DNA of 64,000 bases from Sialis fuliginosa (GCA_961205875.1 OY540816.1:22702701-22766700), one strand, 5' to 3'. Positions 22,538 to 36,400 are shown, numbered from the stretch's first letter. Made by a program: numbers and translations. Notes: a model not told the origin generated them from the letters alone.

Positions 22538-22855
22538 GTGTTAATTAAGTGAATAATTTGGCCATGAAGACCAATAAAACTTTACTTACATACAGAAGTT
22601 ATTAAGAGATCACAGTGGGAACCTCGGATGCATATAAAATTGAATGTTTGCATATATTGTGAAAACGTACGACGATCTACAAAAATACATAAAATATAGA
22701 GATCCCATTGTATCTCGAATTGTTTTTTTGAGATATAGTTACCAAAAGTTGATTTTTTATGTTAAGATTTTAATTATTTATTACAAGTACACAAAATAAA
22801 AAATACGGATCCTCTAGTTTTGGTACGTGCTGTCGATGCTGGCGACGCCTTCAGT

Positions 22856-23049
22856 GGTGAAAATCAAAACTAACGCAATTGGGTCAATTGTCATCTAACC
22901 TAACCTAATTTAACCAATGCTTAGTAAACAATTAAATCAGTGTTTAACAATTAGAGTATTTAATTTCTTTTATTTATTTTACAATTTCCCATTTTAATTA
23001 AACACGTTTTTCAAACTAACAGCTGACCCGATTGGAATAGTTTTTTCAC
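22856..23049 (+). mobile_element. GTGAAAA/GGGTCAG inverted-repeat element, copy 2
   Basis: It starts GGTGAAAATCAAAACTAACG with CAATTGGGTCAATTGTCA next. It ends, on the other strand, GTGAAAAAACTATTCCAATC with GGGTCAGCTGTTAG. The inner phrase AAACAATTAAATCAGTGTTT is shared with the copy at 9038-9187. It has no coding capacity. It lies downstream of Cdk9 copy 1. Confidence 0.7.
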
Positions 23050-23069
23050 TACACAAAGTGTAGTGGTAC

Positions 23070-23595
23070 TCAAGCTGTTTTGTATAAATTTAAAAAGTAC
23101 CTGTCAAAATGCAATTTTTAAGTATTTTTAATTGGTGATCCGTGCAAGTATGTTTTTTTTTATATTGTATCTAAAACCTGTAACTTTAAGAAATACTGCT
23201 CTCGTTGTTACATAAGAATATAAAATATAATAAAACCAACAACTTATTTTTATGTTATTTTAATAAAATATTGTACATTTTTTCTAAAATATATTAAATA
23301 AAACATTTTTATAAACGACTCATTATTTCATTATATGACCAGTCAAATTAGTTTGATTTTTTACCTAAAATAGAAAAAAATTAGTATGAACCCAAGGGTT
23401 CAATGTTTGAATCACAAGGTGATCTGTTTTATTTTATTTTTTTATTATATATAATAATACAATAAAAAGTGTTTTATTTATAAATAATCAATGTATTAAT
23501 TTTGAAAAAAAAATTGATTTAGTCAGAATGGCATTTGAAAATAATATTGAAATTTGAAAGGTACATGTGGCGCCATCTAGCAAAAACAGCTTGAA
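23070..23595. mobile_element. Possible inverted-repeat element with TCAAGCTGTTTT ends
   Basis: TCAAGCTGTTTT at about 23070 and AAAAACAGCTTGA at 23583-23595 are inverted, with further weak symmetry (GTACCTGTCAAA and its counterpart near 23557). The interior is AT-rich without a coding frame. The ends are short, so this is tentative. Confidence 0.4.
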
Positions 23596-23718
23596 CTAAT
23601 AAGTTTTTGATAGTGTATGTATTTACAATTATTTAATAAGGTTATGTATTTTTTGCGACAAACTGATTATTTTATGCAAAACTTTTCTACAAAATTTTAA
23701 TTTAAAATTATCATAGAA

Positions 23719-24349
23719 ATGAAAATATTGGATAATTTAAAATTTTCTAAAAAACTTTCTACTCCGTTTTCATTAAAATTGTTTCCGATAAGAGTAAGTA
23801 GTATTAGAACATTGCAACTAGAATATATTTTTGCTCAACTTATTTGTTTTCTTATAGTCTTTATCGCCATTAGCTGTTAAGAAAACTCACCACCTATATG
23901 ACACATTTTATAAAAATAATGGCAATGATATTCCACGATTATTTAACTTAAAATTCACTGAAGTGAATTGTATATCTGCTGCTATTTTAGGAGTGTGTGG
24001 ATTATTTGCTAGTGAAAGTGAGGACTTTTATGATCAGTTACAATGTTTTAGGCTTACGCATATTTTACACACAATTCATACATATGCGTTATATATAATT
24101 GAATATGAACAACGTCACACTGCAGTAAGTAATAGTTTATTTATAGCTTTATGAATTATTATAGCACGTATAGAAATTTGTATTCCCTTTTAGAGTTACT
24201 TCTGGTTTAAATTTGGAATAATATTATATTGTTATCCAAATTATTTACATGCTCTTGAAATAATGGACAGAAATGTAGTATCACAACTTTGTGTTATATC
24301 TGGTATGCTCAGTTTCATTACAGGCTGGATATTTTTTATTTTTTATTAA
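23719..24349 (+). CDS. TMEM256/DUF423-like small membrane protein, paralogue 1
   Basis: Three exons: 23719-23793 (75 nt), 23858-24124 and 24194-24349, all in phase 0, giving about 165 residues. The central part has small-residue hydrophobic segments (CISAAILGVCGLFA), a histidine-rich LTHILHTIHTYALYI segment, and a C-terminal LSFITGWIFFIFY. The family (TMEM256, bacterial YgdD/DUF423) keeps the order G..A..LGVYGAH, HxLHxxAL, and LFCxxxY, then a last TM. Function of the family is unknown. The sequence is diverged from typical TMEM256, for example lacking a clear GAH motif. It is paired with a second copy of identical exon design 347 bp downstream. Confidence 0.7.
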
Positions 24350-24696
24350 TAAAATGTATAATTTAATTAATATATTTATATAATAAATATGAAATTTTTC
24401 TATACATAGTTTGTTTTTATTATTTATTAATTGTTTCCCTTCTCATGTAGGTATGTTTTGTATTTCTATGTTGTTAATAATCAGCTGATCAATATTTTAA
24501 AATGTCAATTGAGGAAATTGGGGTTATATTAATTTCTATTTTACAAGTATTTATCTAAGATAATATTATTACACTTCTATAAATAATTTAATATGATTGT
24601 ATGTTTTTCGTAACAATTTAATCAATTTTTGCCAATCTTATCTATCAGATTTTAACCTCATTTAAGTATAACCGAAAATATTAAATACTGGCAACG

Positions 24697-25309
24697 ATGA
24701 AAATTATATTAGATAAATTAAAATATTTTTTTATTGCAAGCCCGCCTATATCGGAAAATTTACCACAAAATGTAAGTGTTTAGACATATTTTCTTCTTTA
24801 ATATAACATTATTAATGCAATTAATTTCTTATAGTCAGTCAATTTTCAACAAGGTAACGGAATATTAAAAAACAATTGCAATGCTACTACCGCTACTACA
24901 GTCTTTTCAGATTTATTGAGTAATAAGTTAGCTAGGTTAGGTGGTATGTCCGCTGCATTTATAGGAGTGTACGGTTACTTTAAAAAGATTAAGTACGAGC
25001 AGATAGATCGACGTAACGCTTTTGAATCAGCTTATGGCTTACATGTATTTCATACTGTTGCATTGTATCTGACTGGATATTCAGCACATCCAAAAACCGT
25101 AAGTACAATAAGTTTCAGAATGAATTGGGTTAAAAGTGAATTTAATAACTGTGTTTCAGTCCGCCTTTTTTCTAACGTTTGGTATCGTATTGTTCTGCTG
25201 TCCGCAATATTTATATGCATTTGATTGTATTAAGAAAAATGAAGCGCATTATGTAACACCATTTGGTCTTTTAAGTTTCTTTTTAGGATGGATGGCGATG
25301 GTTTTTTAA
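24697..25309 (+). CDS. TMEM256/DUF423-like small membrane protein, paralogue 2
   Basis: Three exons: 24697-24771 (75 nt), 24835-25098 and 25160-25309, phase-0 introns, about 162 residues. It is more typical of the family than paralogue 1: LARLGGMSAAFIGVYGYF, then RRNAFESAYGLHVFHTVALYLTG, then FFLTFGIVLFCCPQYLYAFD and a final LLSFFLGWMAMVF. Four hydrophobic segments are expected. The first 24 residues are shared in style with paralogue 1 (MKIILDKLKYF against MKILDNLKFS). The equal 75-nt first exons and equal intron phases show a tandem duplication. Confidence 0.8.
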
Positions 25310-27460
25310 TTATTATGTACATATACATATTTTTATATCAATATTGTAATTTTATTTAAATATACAAATATTTTTTAAACAACTGAATTTTTCTCACCAT
25401 TATCAATCGTTTTGTCTAGTTTTTTTAGAAGCCAATGTTTCTCCTAAAAAAATTCCTTCATTTTTCAAATAATAAATTAATCTAAAATAAAAATTGAACA
25501 AACCTGTTTTTTTGGCAGCATCCAATATCTATTTTAAAAAAATAAAGAAAAATAAAAACAAACATTAAATTCAAGTTAAATATATTTATTATGGGTACAT
25601 ATTCAATTTATAAAAATAATTATCTAATAGTTTATCCAAAGAAACCATAAAAAATACACACTTCAAAATATTCTATTAAATAATTATTTTTCACAATTAA
25701 AATAAATCTATTATCAGAATTTGTATCTAGAAATGAATCTTGATAAAAAAACATTACAACAAACTCAGTTCCATTTAATTAAAAGTGGGAAAAATCAATT
25801 AAATCATACTTTTAAAAAATACCAACTTATCCATAAAAAAACTACAATAATTTAATTTGTAATATTTTTACGATTAAATGAAATTTTATTAAACAAAAAC
25901 TGTATTTTGGAAGGGGGGAGCCTCTAAATTTTCTTTCAGCTCAAATTAATTATTTTTTTTAAATATAAATCCCCCTTTACAGTTTTTGTAATATTTAATA
26001 AATAAAATCACAAAATCTTTTCGTACATTAAAAAATACACATTCTTAATTTTTTCCCCAAATAAATCTAAATTTAGAAAAAAAATAAACCATTTGTTGCC
26101 GACTTCACGTTCATTGAATAAAAATGGCCAGTTCTATTTTGTCAATATTTTAAACCTAACCTACAAAACGAAATAAGATAAATTTTATTCCCAAATCAAA
26201 TATCACAAAACTGACCATTCATTTAACGTCGGCAGTAAAATAATATAAAATACAGGATGTTGCAACAATTTTTTGAATAATAACTGTTATACAAAATTAG
26301 GTTATGTTTTGACAGAAATTACTTCAATAATTAAAAAATTAGGTTATGTTTTGACAGAATAATTTCTAAACGTAGCAAAGTGCAATTTTCTTTGTTTTTG
26401 AAGCCGGAACATCCTGTATATTACACTAAAAGATTGTTTACAGAGAATATCTGGGCCGTACCAAATTTATTTTAATCTCGTAAAAAATAATTTTAATTTC
26501 GGTACAAAAGTAAATAAACTATCAAAGTTTTTCCCACAAAAAATAATAACAGAATTATAATGAACACATAAAATTTACAGCTAAAACAAAAAGTAAACAC
26601 ATTTATTTTTCAGGATATCTTTCGTAAAAATAAACCATACTGATTCAATCAGCGGTTCTCAAACTGCGAATTGACGTGTTTTTTTTTTAAATTGTTATTT
26701 TTTATACACTTTTAAATAATACTCGTTTCCTGGGAAAGTGATTACAAAAAGTGAATTTTTTTAAATACCTTCTCGATTTTGTAAATATAAAAACTGTTAG
26801 TTTTATGAAAAAAATGTACGGAAATAAATTAAAGATCAGAAAATTATCAATAAAAAAGATTCAATACAATACATTTTTCACAGTTCTTTGAAAAATCATA
26901 TAGAATTTGTCTGCTCTTTACTTTCTTTCAGAACTATTTTTTTTTTAAACTTATATATTTACAAAAAAAAAATATCTTTTTTGTAAATTAATTAAAAAAC
27001 ATTCAGCAATTAAGTTTTTTTTGATTTTCATGAACATGAGATTGGCACTATTGAGAACCGCCGGCACCGAACACAACAACAACAACAACAACAAAACTTT
27101 CGAGTGAATTTATTCCTTGTGTAACCGTAAAAACAAAAACGAGTGAAAAATCAATCACCTCCATTGCACAATTGTGAAACTTTATTATTACATTATTATT
27201 ACACCGTTTGATACAAAAACACACATTTTCAAGTTCCAGCACTTCCGAGTGTCATTTTTCACACTAAAAACAACCACATCACTTTTATTTATTATATATA
27301 TATATATTTAAAGATATACCGATTGTATAGAAAATCGCATATACTCAATTATTTCAAGTCCGTGTTATTTTAATAATTATTATTCCAAACTCGCACTTTC
27401 TCCTACGAATATGTACACACATTATGACACATACGATTCTTGATATATTGATTAATAGTC
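25310..27460. other. TRIP12 3' UTR and intergenic sequence; no gene seen
   Basis: AT-rich sequence between the convergent TMEM256-like genes and TRIP12. On the minus strand an AATAAA occurs near 25590, so the TRIP12 3' UTR could be nearly 1.9 kb. A short (AAC)n tract at 27073-27094 and a TATATATA tract at 27292-27309 are present. Apart from the element at 26251-26420, nothing else was recognised. Confidence 0.45.
26251..26420. mobile_element. Short element with TACAGGATGTT inverted ends
   Basis: The left end is TACAGGATGTTGCAAC. The right end CGGAACATCCTGTATA reads TATACAGGATGTTCCG in reverse. Inside, the phrase AATTAGGTTATGTTTTGACAG is duplicated (around 26296 and 26339). The element is about 170 bp, has no coding capacity, and lies in the probable TRIP12 3' UTR. 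Confidence 0.55.
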
Positions 27461-30400
27461 TTATGACAAGTGGAACGAGTGTTGCCCCTCTGTGGCCGCA
27501 ACGCGTAGCTTGTCTCTCATCACGTTTACGCACGTATACTCGGGTAGTTTGAGGTAGTTTACGCAAGTCATAACCGAGGGTAGGTAGTCGTCCGGGTTCA
27601 TGTTTGGCTCCAGTGTCTTCCTGACGACGGTCAGAGGCGGCGTCAGAGCTCGGAAACCTCCGACGGGTAGACGAGGCGACCCCGTGACAAACTGCACAAA
27701 CAGACGCTGCTCTTCTCTGCTGTATCCGCTGAGGACCTCGAAAAGGAATCGGATTGCTCTCGAGTCTGCTGTGTATCCATGGTCCGGCCGGCAGCATTCC
27801 ATCAAAGTCCTAACATCCCAGCCTCCGTCGGTATTTCCTGCACACAAAATAACACGATTGTTTTTTGCCCGCCTGTCTAAATAATTTTAAAAACTCACCG
27901 TTTCCGCAGAACACGGCTTCGAGCTCCTCCGGGTAGAACATCTGCAGCTGCCTGAGCGGGAATACGGACTCAAAGCCCTCGCGAAGGGCGTCCATCTGGC
28001 GTGATACGCCCTCGACCAGGAACCAGTGCGTCACTAGCCGCAGGTACTCGTCCAGGTTGTGTATCGTGACGGCGGTGTCTTTGCCACCCCGACGCAGCTC
28101 CACGGAAGAATGGCCAGGAAGGATAAAGTCTAGACCCAACTCCGAGACCTACAAAATAGTTTGGTTTCAGATACATCTCTACTTCATAGAATACTCTTTA
28201 AAAATTAAATATAATTGACTTACCGAACAACCGTCTATTCCCAATCTCTCGCACTGCTCGGTCCTTTCGTTTGTCGTCAAATTCGTATCCGTTGTAATGA
28301 GATCTCTCTGCCGCACAAGGGGCTGAAGCCTGACCAACGTCCTGTGGACATCCGGAGCAACGTGCTCCAAATCGGACAGCGTCAGGCACGCCTCCTGCCC
28401 CAGCAACCAACGGTGAAACGCTACCGAGAACGGCAAATCCAACTGTACGAGAAAAAAAATCAATATAACAATATTAGGCAAAGGTTACAAATTTCTACAG
28501 TAGAATCAGCTAGAAATAGAGCAGAAATAATCTTTTCATTTAAAATACTAAATAATAAAATAAAATGTTCTGAATTGCTTGGAGCATTTAATTTTCATGT
28601 GCCTAGTAGATTATTAAGGATTCATTTACAATACTTCGAGATACCTATACTAAGAAATGATAAAATAATGAGCATAATAGATAAAATAGCAAAACTATGC
28701 AATGAAAATGTTGTCTGGCTAGATATATATAATATGAATTTATGTACTGTAAAAAGAGAAACAAAAATTGTACATGAATTTGAATGATAAATATGAAAAA
28801 AGCAGTGAACTATGAATATTTATTGTAATGCTATCTATTATATGTAAATAACTGTAAAACAAATTATTGGGGCTAAATAAATAAAAAAATATTTATAAAT
28901 AAATAAATTTAAAAAACTGATAGCTAACCATTCTCGAGTCCATAACAGCTTTGGCCATAAACTTGCCAAGGAACTTGAACTTGGCCTTGACTTTACTGAC
29001 GTGAGACACCTTGGTTGGGCGTCCCAGCGGCGATGGGAACAGACCGACGGAACTGTGAACGTACGGACTCTCCTCTGACGGGCTGGTCGCCTTCCACAGT
29101 TCCAAATCAGAGCGTTGCAGCTCTCTTGATACAAGAGCGTAGAATTCAAGAGTAGGACCGAGACCTGTGCCTACTTCGTTCTCGTATTGTACCTGAAATA
29201 AATAGATTGTAATTGTAAAATATTAACGGATGATGAATATTAACACTTACCTCTAATAAGGCCTTTGATCCAGCTAGATCCTGAATGACTTGCTCGGCCT
29301 GGCGCAGTATATCATCTCTGGATATCGTCCTCTTGCGTCTGTCTAATCGAGGAGTCACTCTCTCCTGTGAGTCGGCTGTACTGAGTTCAGGCGTCGCGTC
29401 TAGAAGACGCTGTAAAGCACGATCACGGTCGAATGATGTAGCGTAGAATAGAAGTTGCCGGGTTTCGAATGGGAACAAAAACGGGCTGGAAATAAAATAT
29501 TAATAGAAACAAATATACATTTGAATACTAGAGTTATTTTACTCACCAAACGCCAGCGATCTGAGACAGCCACGACGGCAAGTTACCGGTCATTATAACC
29601 AACGGATCTTGAAGCTGTCTGCTCGCTTTGGCCGCCAGCTTGCTGTTGATAAACTCCGTCTGTGGCAGCACCAGCCTGTGCGGTGCACCCGTATACAACG
29701 ACGCCCAGTGTCTGTTCATCGCATTCAGAATCCTCAACAGACACAGCACGTCCAGCGACGCGTCCTGGACTGTCACGTTATCAGGCAGCCGTGTTGACAG
29801 GAACGGGTTCAGTGGAGAAAGCGTTTGTGGTGCTTGGCCCTCTGTAAATTTTTTTGAAATAAGTATATTTAAAGTTTTCACATAAAAACGAACTCACCAT
29901 TCCAAAGGTCGTCACCTTTACGTCTGTGATTTGTCTTGCTACTTGTACCTTTACCCTTACGTCCTGATCCCCCTGATGACGTCCCCGGCGTTGATTTTGA
30001 CGCCGAATCCTCGATCAAGGGCCTGTAGTATATCGTATGTGTTTGTACCCACACCCCTGCATTTCCCAGAGGCGTTTCTGTATCTGTGTCGGTTTCTGAT
30101 TGGTCGTTACCTGTGCTGCTGAACTGTCTGACCGCTTGATACACCGTCATGTGATATGGAAGAACCTGATTGCCGATCAAGAACTGCAGTTTGTGTTTTG
30201 AACCTCCCTGCGAGATGACGACGGCCGCTAACGTATCGTCGACGTCCTCATCTGAATTATCATCATCTGAATCTCCTGAATCCTTATCCCTGACTCTGCC
30301 GTATCCTCTAACAACTAAATACCTCTCGATTGCTTGCACCAGAGCTAAAGGATCAATCTTAACAGTGCCTCCTTTCCACTGCTTTAAATTGTTACAATCG

Positions 30401-33400
30401 GGATGCCTCTGCAGATTACACTTCAACTGGTGTGTGTTGAAGAACTTCAAAGCGCTCGTATTGCCTCTACCCGATCCGGCTGGGAGGTCGTGCACTTTAA
30501 CTGGGAACTGTTCAAGCTGTGAAACACAGCCATTTAGTTTAGAAACGAGCGCAGACATCCACGACGTGTTTATGTCTAGCTCTTCAGTCGGGTGTTGGGA
30601 AACAGACAGGTTTGCGAATACGTGAAGGAACGTGCGTAATCTATCGTCACGGTCTATGACGCCGTCAATATCAGCCAGATACGACAACAGGGCTTTTATC
30701 AATCCAGAATGATTCACTTCGAATGGAGATATGTCCGATTCTATCAGAATATTCCTCAAGTCTTGTAGAGCAGGTAGCGAATGTAGGGTTTGTAGTTTTT
30801 CGATTACGTTCTTGAGCCTGGCAAGGACGTTCAGGGCGGGGTGCGGGGGGCCGGCCACTGCGTCGCCTGAATATGTTTCGAGGAACTTTGAAGCTTGGTC
30901 ACGTACCTGTAACAATACAGTCATAATTATATTCAGGGATCCGGAGTTAATTCCGGAATTAACTCAGGAGCTGAATCTTAGTTATTTAAACGTCGAACTA
31001 ATAGAGTCTATTTGACTCCAGAATAAATCATCTGTAGAGCAAACAGATTTTATTAAAAGGACATGAAGTTTTCTTTAATATGTGCCTAACATAATTTATA
31101 TAAATTAGAAATGATTCCTTATTATATAATACATTTTGCTTTGTTTGTTGTTAAATAGGCATTAATTCTGGACCCCTGATTATATCACTAATTGAATATA
31201 AGATAAATAAAAACAAACATACCCAAGTTCTTGCCTTCTCTCTATGCCCCGCAGTCAAGTTATGTTGACTCAACGACTTTGAAAGACAGCCAGGAGTACT
31301 TCCATCCTTCCCGTATCCGCTTCTGTCCACTGAATTATTTATACTGCGTCCCCACCGCGCCGGATTCAGACTGGCCAGGAACGACGTCGTCTTCGCAGAG
31401 GCTCCAGTGAACCGGGACCGTCCGGACGTGCCACCCGTCGGAGTTGAGCGCCCCGCCGATGAACCCAGAGACGTCGCTTTGCTGAACAGGTCCTGCATCA
31501 GAGACGAACTCAAATTCAGTTCTTCTTGTCGCGATTTTGAACGACTGCTGTTGTTAGAACGTTTTGGTGGACGTTTGCGTTTAAGGACATCGGAAAGACG
31601 GACTTGCGAAGGACTAGGACTTCTTACATTATGATATTCAATTACTTCAGGTGAAGGTGATGTGATCACGACGCTCGGCACAGCTAGATTCCTCCCTCCA
31701 TTACTCGATCCGACACCGGGTAAAGACAGGGGCGTCGAGGACGCCAGGAACGAGCTGGTGCTAGGCTGCGGCTGCGTATCAGGAGACAGCGTCATGTTGG
31801 CGCTCGTGTTCTTGGGGGGGCTGACGCCGAGCGGCACCTGAGGGTCGGCCAGCTGCGTGATCTGGTGCATGACGCCCTCTCGTCTGAAGTGGACCCCAAA
31901 CTCATCGGGAAGTTTCGACATCAGGATCTCAGCCATTTGAAGGGCCCCGACGACTATGCGCAGGTCGTTAGAGGCCATCATTCCGGCGATGTGGCTACTA
32001 ACCACTTGGTTTTTCAGAACCTGCAAATGAAAAATATGATTGTATTATAAAACTTCAGTAATCTAAATTAATATCACTTACCTCTTTCAACAAATCAGCA
32101 TTAGCGTAGTAGACCATCCTTAGCAATGCCCTGAGGCACTTGCACCTGACAGCAGGGCCAGCAGAAGAACTGTACACTTCGTAAAGCACAGAGAACAAAG
32201 ACCTGATGAATGTGGCTGCTAACCCACGCTCTTCCTTTAGACAGTGAACTCTAGCATCACAGCCTGGGGGAACTGCAACTTGCCCGTTAGTCGTAGCTGT
32301 TGAACATAAACGATTTAGTTAAATCACATATTGACTAAAATTTTGTAAAATACCATCAATAAGTCATCTTAACCACTGTCTGTTAAAAAAAAAAACCAAC
32401 AGTCATTTTAACTGAATGTTTTGAACAAAACTAAAAAGCCTTGACTTCAACAAGGTATTTGAAACATTGAAAAAGGTAAAACACTATCTGCGTATATTAA
32501 TATGGACATTATATAATAGACAATGCCTTTGATTTTATAAATTCCTGTGATAAAAAAAATTTGGAAAAATCCCAGACTTTCCAGAACTTTTAATAAATTC
32601 CCTGACTTTCCATGACTGTTTGTTCAGACTTTATCTGGTTTTCACTGTTGTGTAGATCAGTATTTTCTGCAGTGTATAGGCAAGTTTCATTCCTAAATCA
32701 TGAATAGTTTTCAAACTATCATATTTAATACAAAAAAAAAAAATGCTAAATAAATAAATAAAGTAAAATCACTAACCTTGCCCGTTAGTATCAAGGTCCA
32801 GCAGCTGAGCGACTGCGACTGTCGCGTTCGCCGGCGCGTACCTACGCTGCACCGGCCTCGATGTTCCCGTATCTTCATTAATCTGCTGCATCGTGTGAAA
32901 ATCAACAGTGTACGTACGTCCCAGCGTCGTCAGATTCACCTCATCCTCACCACTGACGTGCGCGGTCTCAATAATCCTCGAGTCCACCGTCGAGTAAGCA
33001 TGCCACGAGCCCCTATCGTCCCTCCACTGCCACTGCACGGACTCTTGTATCTGAAATCAAAATTTTGTAAGTGTTTTACGGACTTTTTTCAAGTTTTTAT
33101 CAACTCACCGTCTGGCTGGGCCGTTCGAGTAGAGCGTCGACCGCAAATATCCCATCGGTGGGAAGTCTTGGCATGAGCTCTCCAATCAGACACGTGATCT
33201 CGTAGAGTTCCTGCGGACTGCGCGGCATCAGCTCTATGTCTACAGTTCCTCCGGCGCCTCCAGTCAGCAGGTACACGAGAGTATCAGCTATATTCTGTCT
33301 CAGGAGAGTCAGTGCCAGCTCCGGGCAGTTTGAGCACATTGTTGACAGCATGCGTAAAACTGTGATGAATGTTCCTGTACTTATCACAGGAGGTGACACT

Positions 33401-36400
33401 ACCAACTGTAGAAAAAAAATAATATATAAGTAACGACTAAAACATCAGGATTCACGTAAAACTCACCAGTTGCTGCATGTTGTTCAGAAGTTCCGTACTC
33501 GCTATTTCTTGCATCCTGGCTGTGTCGGCCTGCATGCTCTCTGTCAGCCTGCTGAATGCGAGGCAGACGCTCTCGACTGAGCGCCTGTCTTGCTGTGCCA
33601 GACGACCGGCCAAGAGTGGCAGGGATCCAGCGACAAGTGCAAACTCTTCCGTCGACAGACCCTGGCAGCAGTTGGCTGTGACTGATAATGCAGCCCTCTG
33701 CGCGTTGATTGAGAAAAAGTCCAGGTACATCAGGCATGCAGATACGCCTCTCTGTTGAAGATAACACGGTTATTAGTTAGTCAGAGCAAAAATGTACTTA
33801 AGTACAAGTACTTTGTACAAAAAATGTACTTAAGTACAAACATAAGTACTTTCTGTAATTGTATTTAAATTTATATAATTGAAATTACAAATACATTTGT
33901 ATAAATTTGAAACTGAAAAAGTACTTGAATAATATAAAAGTACTTAAGTACTTTTTAAAATACATAAGTAAATTTATATATATTCAGAGCTGTCAATACT
34001 TTAAGTATTTTTTGGTACTTAAAGTACATTTAAAAATAGTAAAAAGTACTTGAGACTTCAATTACATTTAAAAAGTACTTGATATTTCAAGTACTTTACT
34101 CAAGTATGTTTAAATATAGTAAAAAATACTTGAGATACTTTAATACTTGAATTTAACAAGTTAGAAATAGTTTGAAGTACTTAAAAATTCAAGTACTTTA
34201 ATAATATACTTGATTTTAACAAGTAAACTATTTGAAGAACTTCAAGTACTTTTGAAAATAGTAAAAATACTTGATATTTCAAGTATTTTCCTTGAGTACT
34301 TGTGACAGTTCTGTATAAATTTGAGTACAAACATAAAGTAATTTTTTTTAAGTATTTAAAAACAAGTACTTGTGTTTGGTAAAGTACTTGAGTACAAGTA
34401 CAACTGCTAAAAAAAAGTACTTAAGTAGTTGTACAGCTTTGACAACCTATATAAAATTTCACAACTCACCGCTTGCAGGATGGCCTTGCTGTGTCTCCGC
34501 GACAGCATATCCAACGCGGTCAGACTCTGTTCAGCAACATCCATGCATTGTATCACCTGCAGTTTGTCCAGGAACACCGGCACGGCGTCTACGACCACGG
34601 CAGATGACCGGGGCAGAGCCTCCATCATGTATGTCAGTGCGCGGCATGCGTGGTTCATCATATCAAAGTTATGCTCCATATTCAACAGGTTTATCAGCGC
34701 AGGGACGACCTGCTTCACCGGGAAACCTGACAGGGTATCTTCGTTGCCCATCACGAGCATCTGGCACATTTCTATCACGGCCTGAAATGTTTTTTTTTTA
34801 CTGAATTTAATACCTGATCAAACTTTGTTGTTTGTTTTGATAACTTTTGTATTGTGGCATCAGAGTTTCATTTTTCTGTAACCGAAACTACCTCAACCTG
34901 AGCTAGAATGTCTGTGGAAATTAAAATTAAAACTACGGCGAACACACTTACTCAATGTTTATTTGCGTGGAGTTAAATTCGTCTAAGCTTAACCTATAAG
35001 TAATGTTGTATACCTATATAAACCTAAGCTAATTCTACAAGTTCCGAGCGTTGTTTTAACCTAATATAAAAGAGACAGTCCGGTTACTTTTAGTGATCAT
35101 TGTGTTTCAAATGCACTTCGCTACAATCATTTGCCAAATTCAATTAAAACAGCAGTCAAATAGAACATTCTCAAGTCATTTACATACCTGTAACTGTTGT
35201 CCTTCATCTCCGCTCGCTTGTAGTCCCTGCAGCAGCTGCTGCGCCTTGCTCGAGCTACCCGTGCCCATGCTCCTGTGCAGCATTTGCTGCATGCGGGGCC
35301 CGAGCGCTCCAAACAGATGCGGCGGCAGCCCGCGTGCTTCAAGCAGCGCCTGCAGACGTCCGACCTCGCTGTCATCGCTCTCGCTGTCTACCCCAGGGCC
35401 AGACGGACCGCCGGAGCTGGCAGACGCCTGAGTTCCCTCTTGCGGTGACGGTGGCTCTACAGCATCTGTGAATAAAGTTATGTATTAGTTAATTAGTAAT
35501 TATTTGTCGAGTTGTTTACGCTGTTGTTACCTTGAGCATTGTTTGTGGTGATTGGCAGAGTAGTAGCGGTGGCTGTACCTGTCTCGTGTTGCTGGGACGC
35601 GGACATGGCGCCAGCCTTTGCGTGGTGCGCTGCGGCGCCTCGCACTCGCCCGCTCGAGCCTCCACCGCCACCACCACCTCCGCCAGAGCTTGCACACGAC
35701 CCCGTCGTTAAACCTGACAAAATAACACAATAGTCAATTACACAAAAAAATTATATATTTACTGGTGAAAACCACATTTATTTATATATTTTATTTTATG
35801 CAAAAAAAGGTTATAAATGGATTTTCCCCCTTAAACTCAGTTTCAGTCATATTTACTGTTTTCACATATGATATTTGATTACCTAAATCACTTTTAACAT
35901 TTAACTTAACCAATTTGAAAATGTTTAGAGTTAGTTTACCTTTACTGTTTCTAGTGCTGCGCCTGAGCACGACGGCCGAGCCTCTCGCGAGCCTGGTCGA
36001 GGGGCCGGGCTCGCCCGACTCCACCGCTCCTCCCCCAGCCGAGGCAGCAGCAGCGTGCTTTGCGAGGTTGGCCCCCAGGTTCTTGGCTTTGCGCTCCGGC
36101 CTCCTCTGTGGACTTGCCGCCGCAACGTCTGCGCTGTAGTCGACGGCCGTGCCTCGGCTACGGAGCTGGTACCTGTGGGACGCAGTTGTCGGGAACGTGC
36201 GGTCCAGCAAACCCCCCGTCGAGCTCGACTGCTCGGAGAGGTTCTCTACGCTGTCGTTCCTGCGGCTACGGGTTACTTTTGGTGGCGCAGAGTTGTTCAA
36301 CTGTCTGTCTGATCGCCAATTAGATGTACCCGCTTCGTTATAATCTACCTTCGGTATATCCCTGAACCCGTTTCCTGTAACTTTCTTCTTTCCGCCGGGT

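Noticed and set aside
28215..28787. 190-codon plus-strand open frame
   Set aside because: Its first half is only the antisense of TRIP12 HECT exons; only the part after about 28455 is meaningful, as a LINE fragment.
30170..30625. 151-codon open frame opposite TRIP12 exon 12
   Set aside because: It is an antisense shadow of a long, GC-richer coding exon and has no family resemblance.
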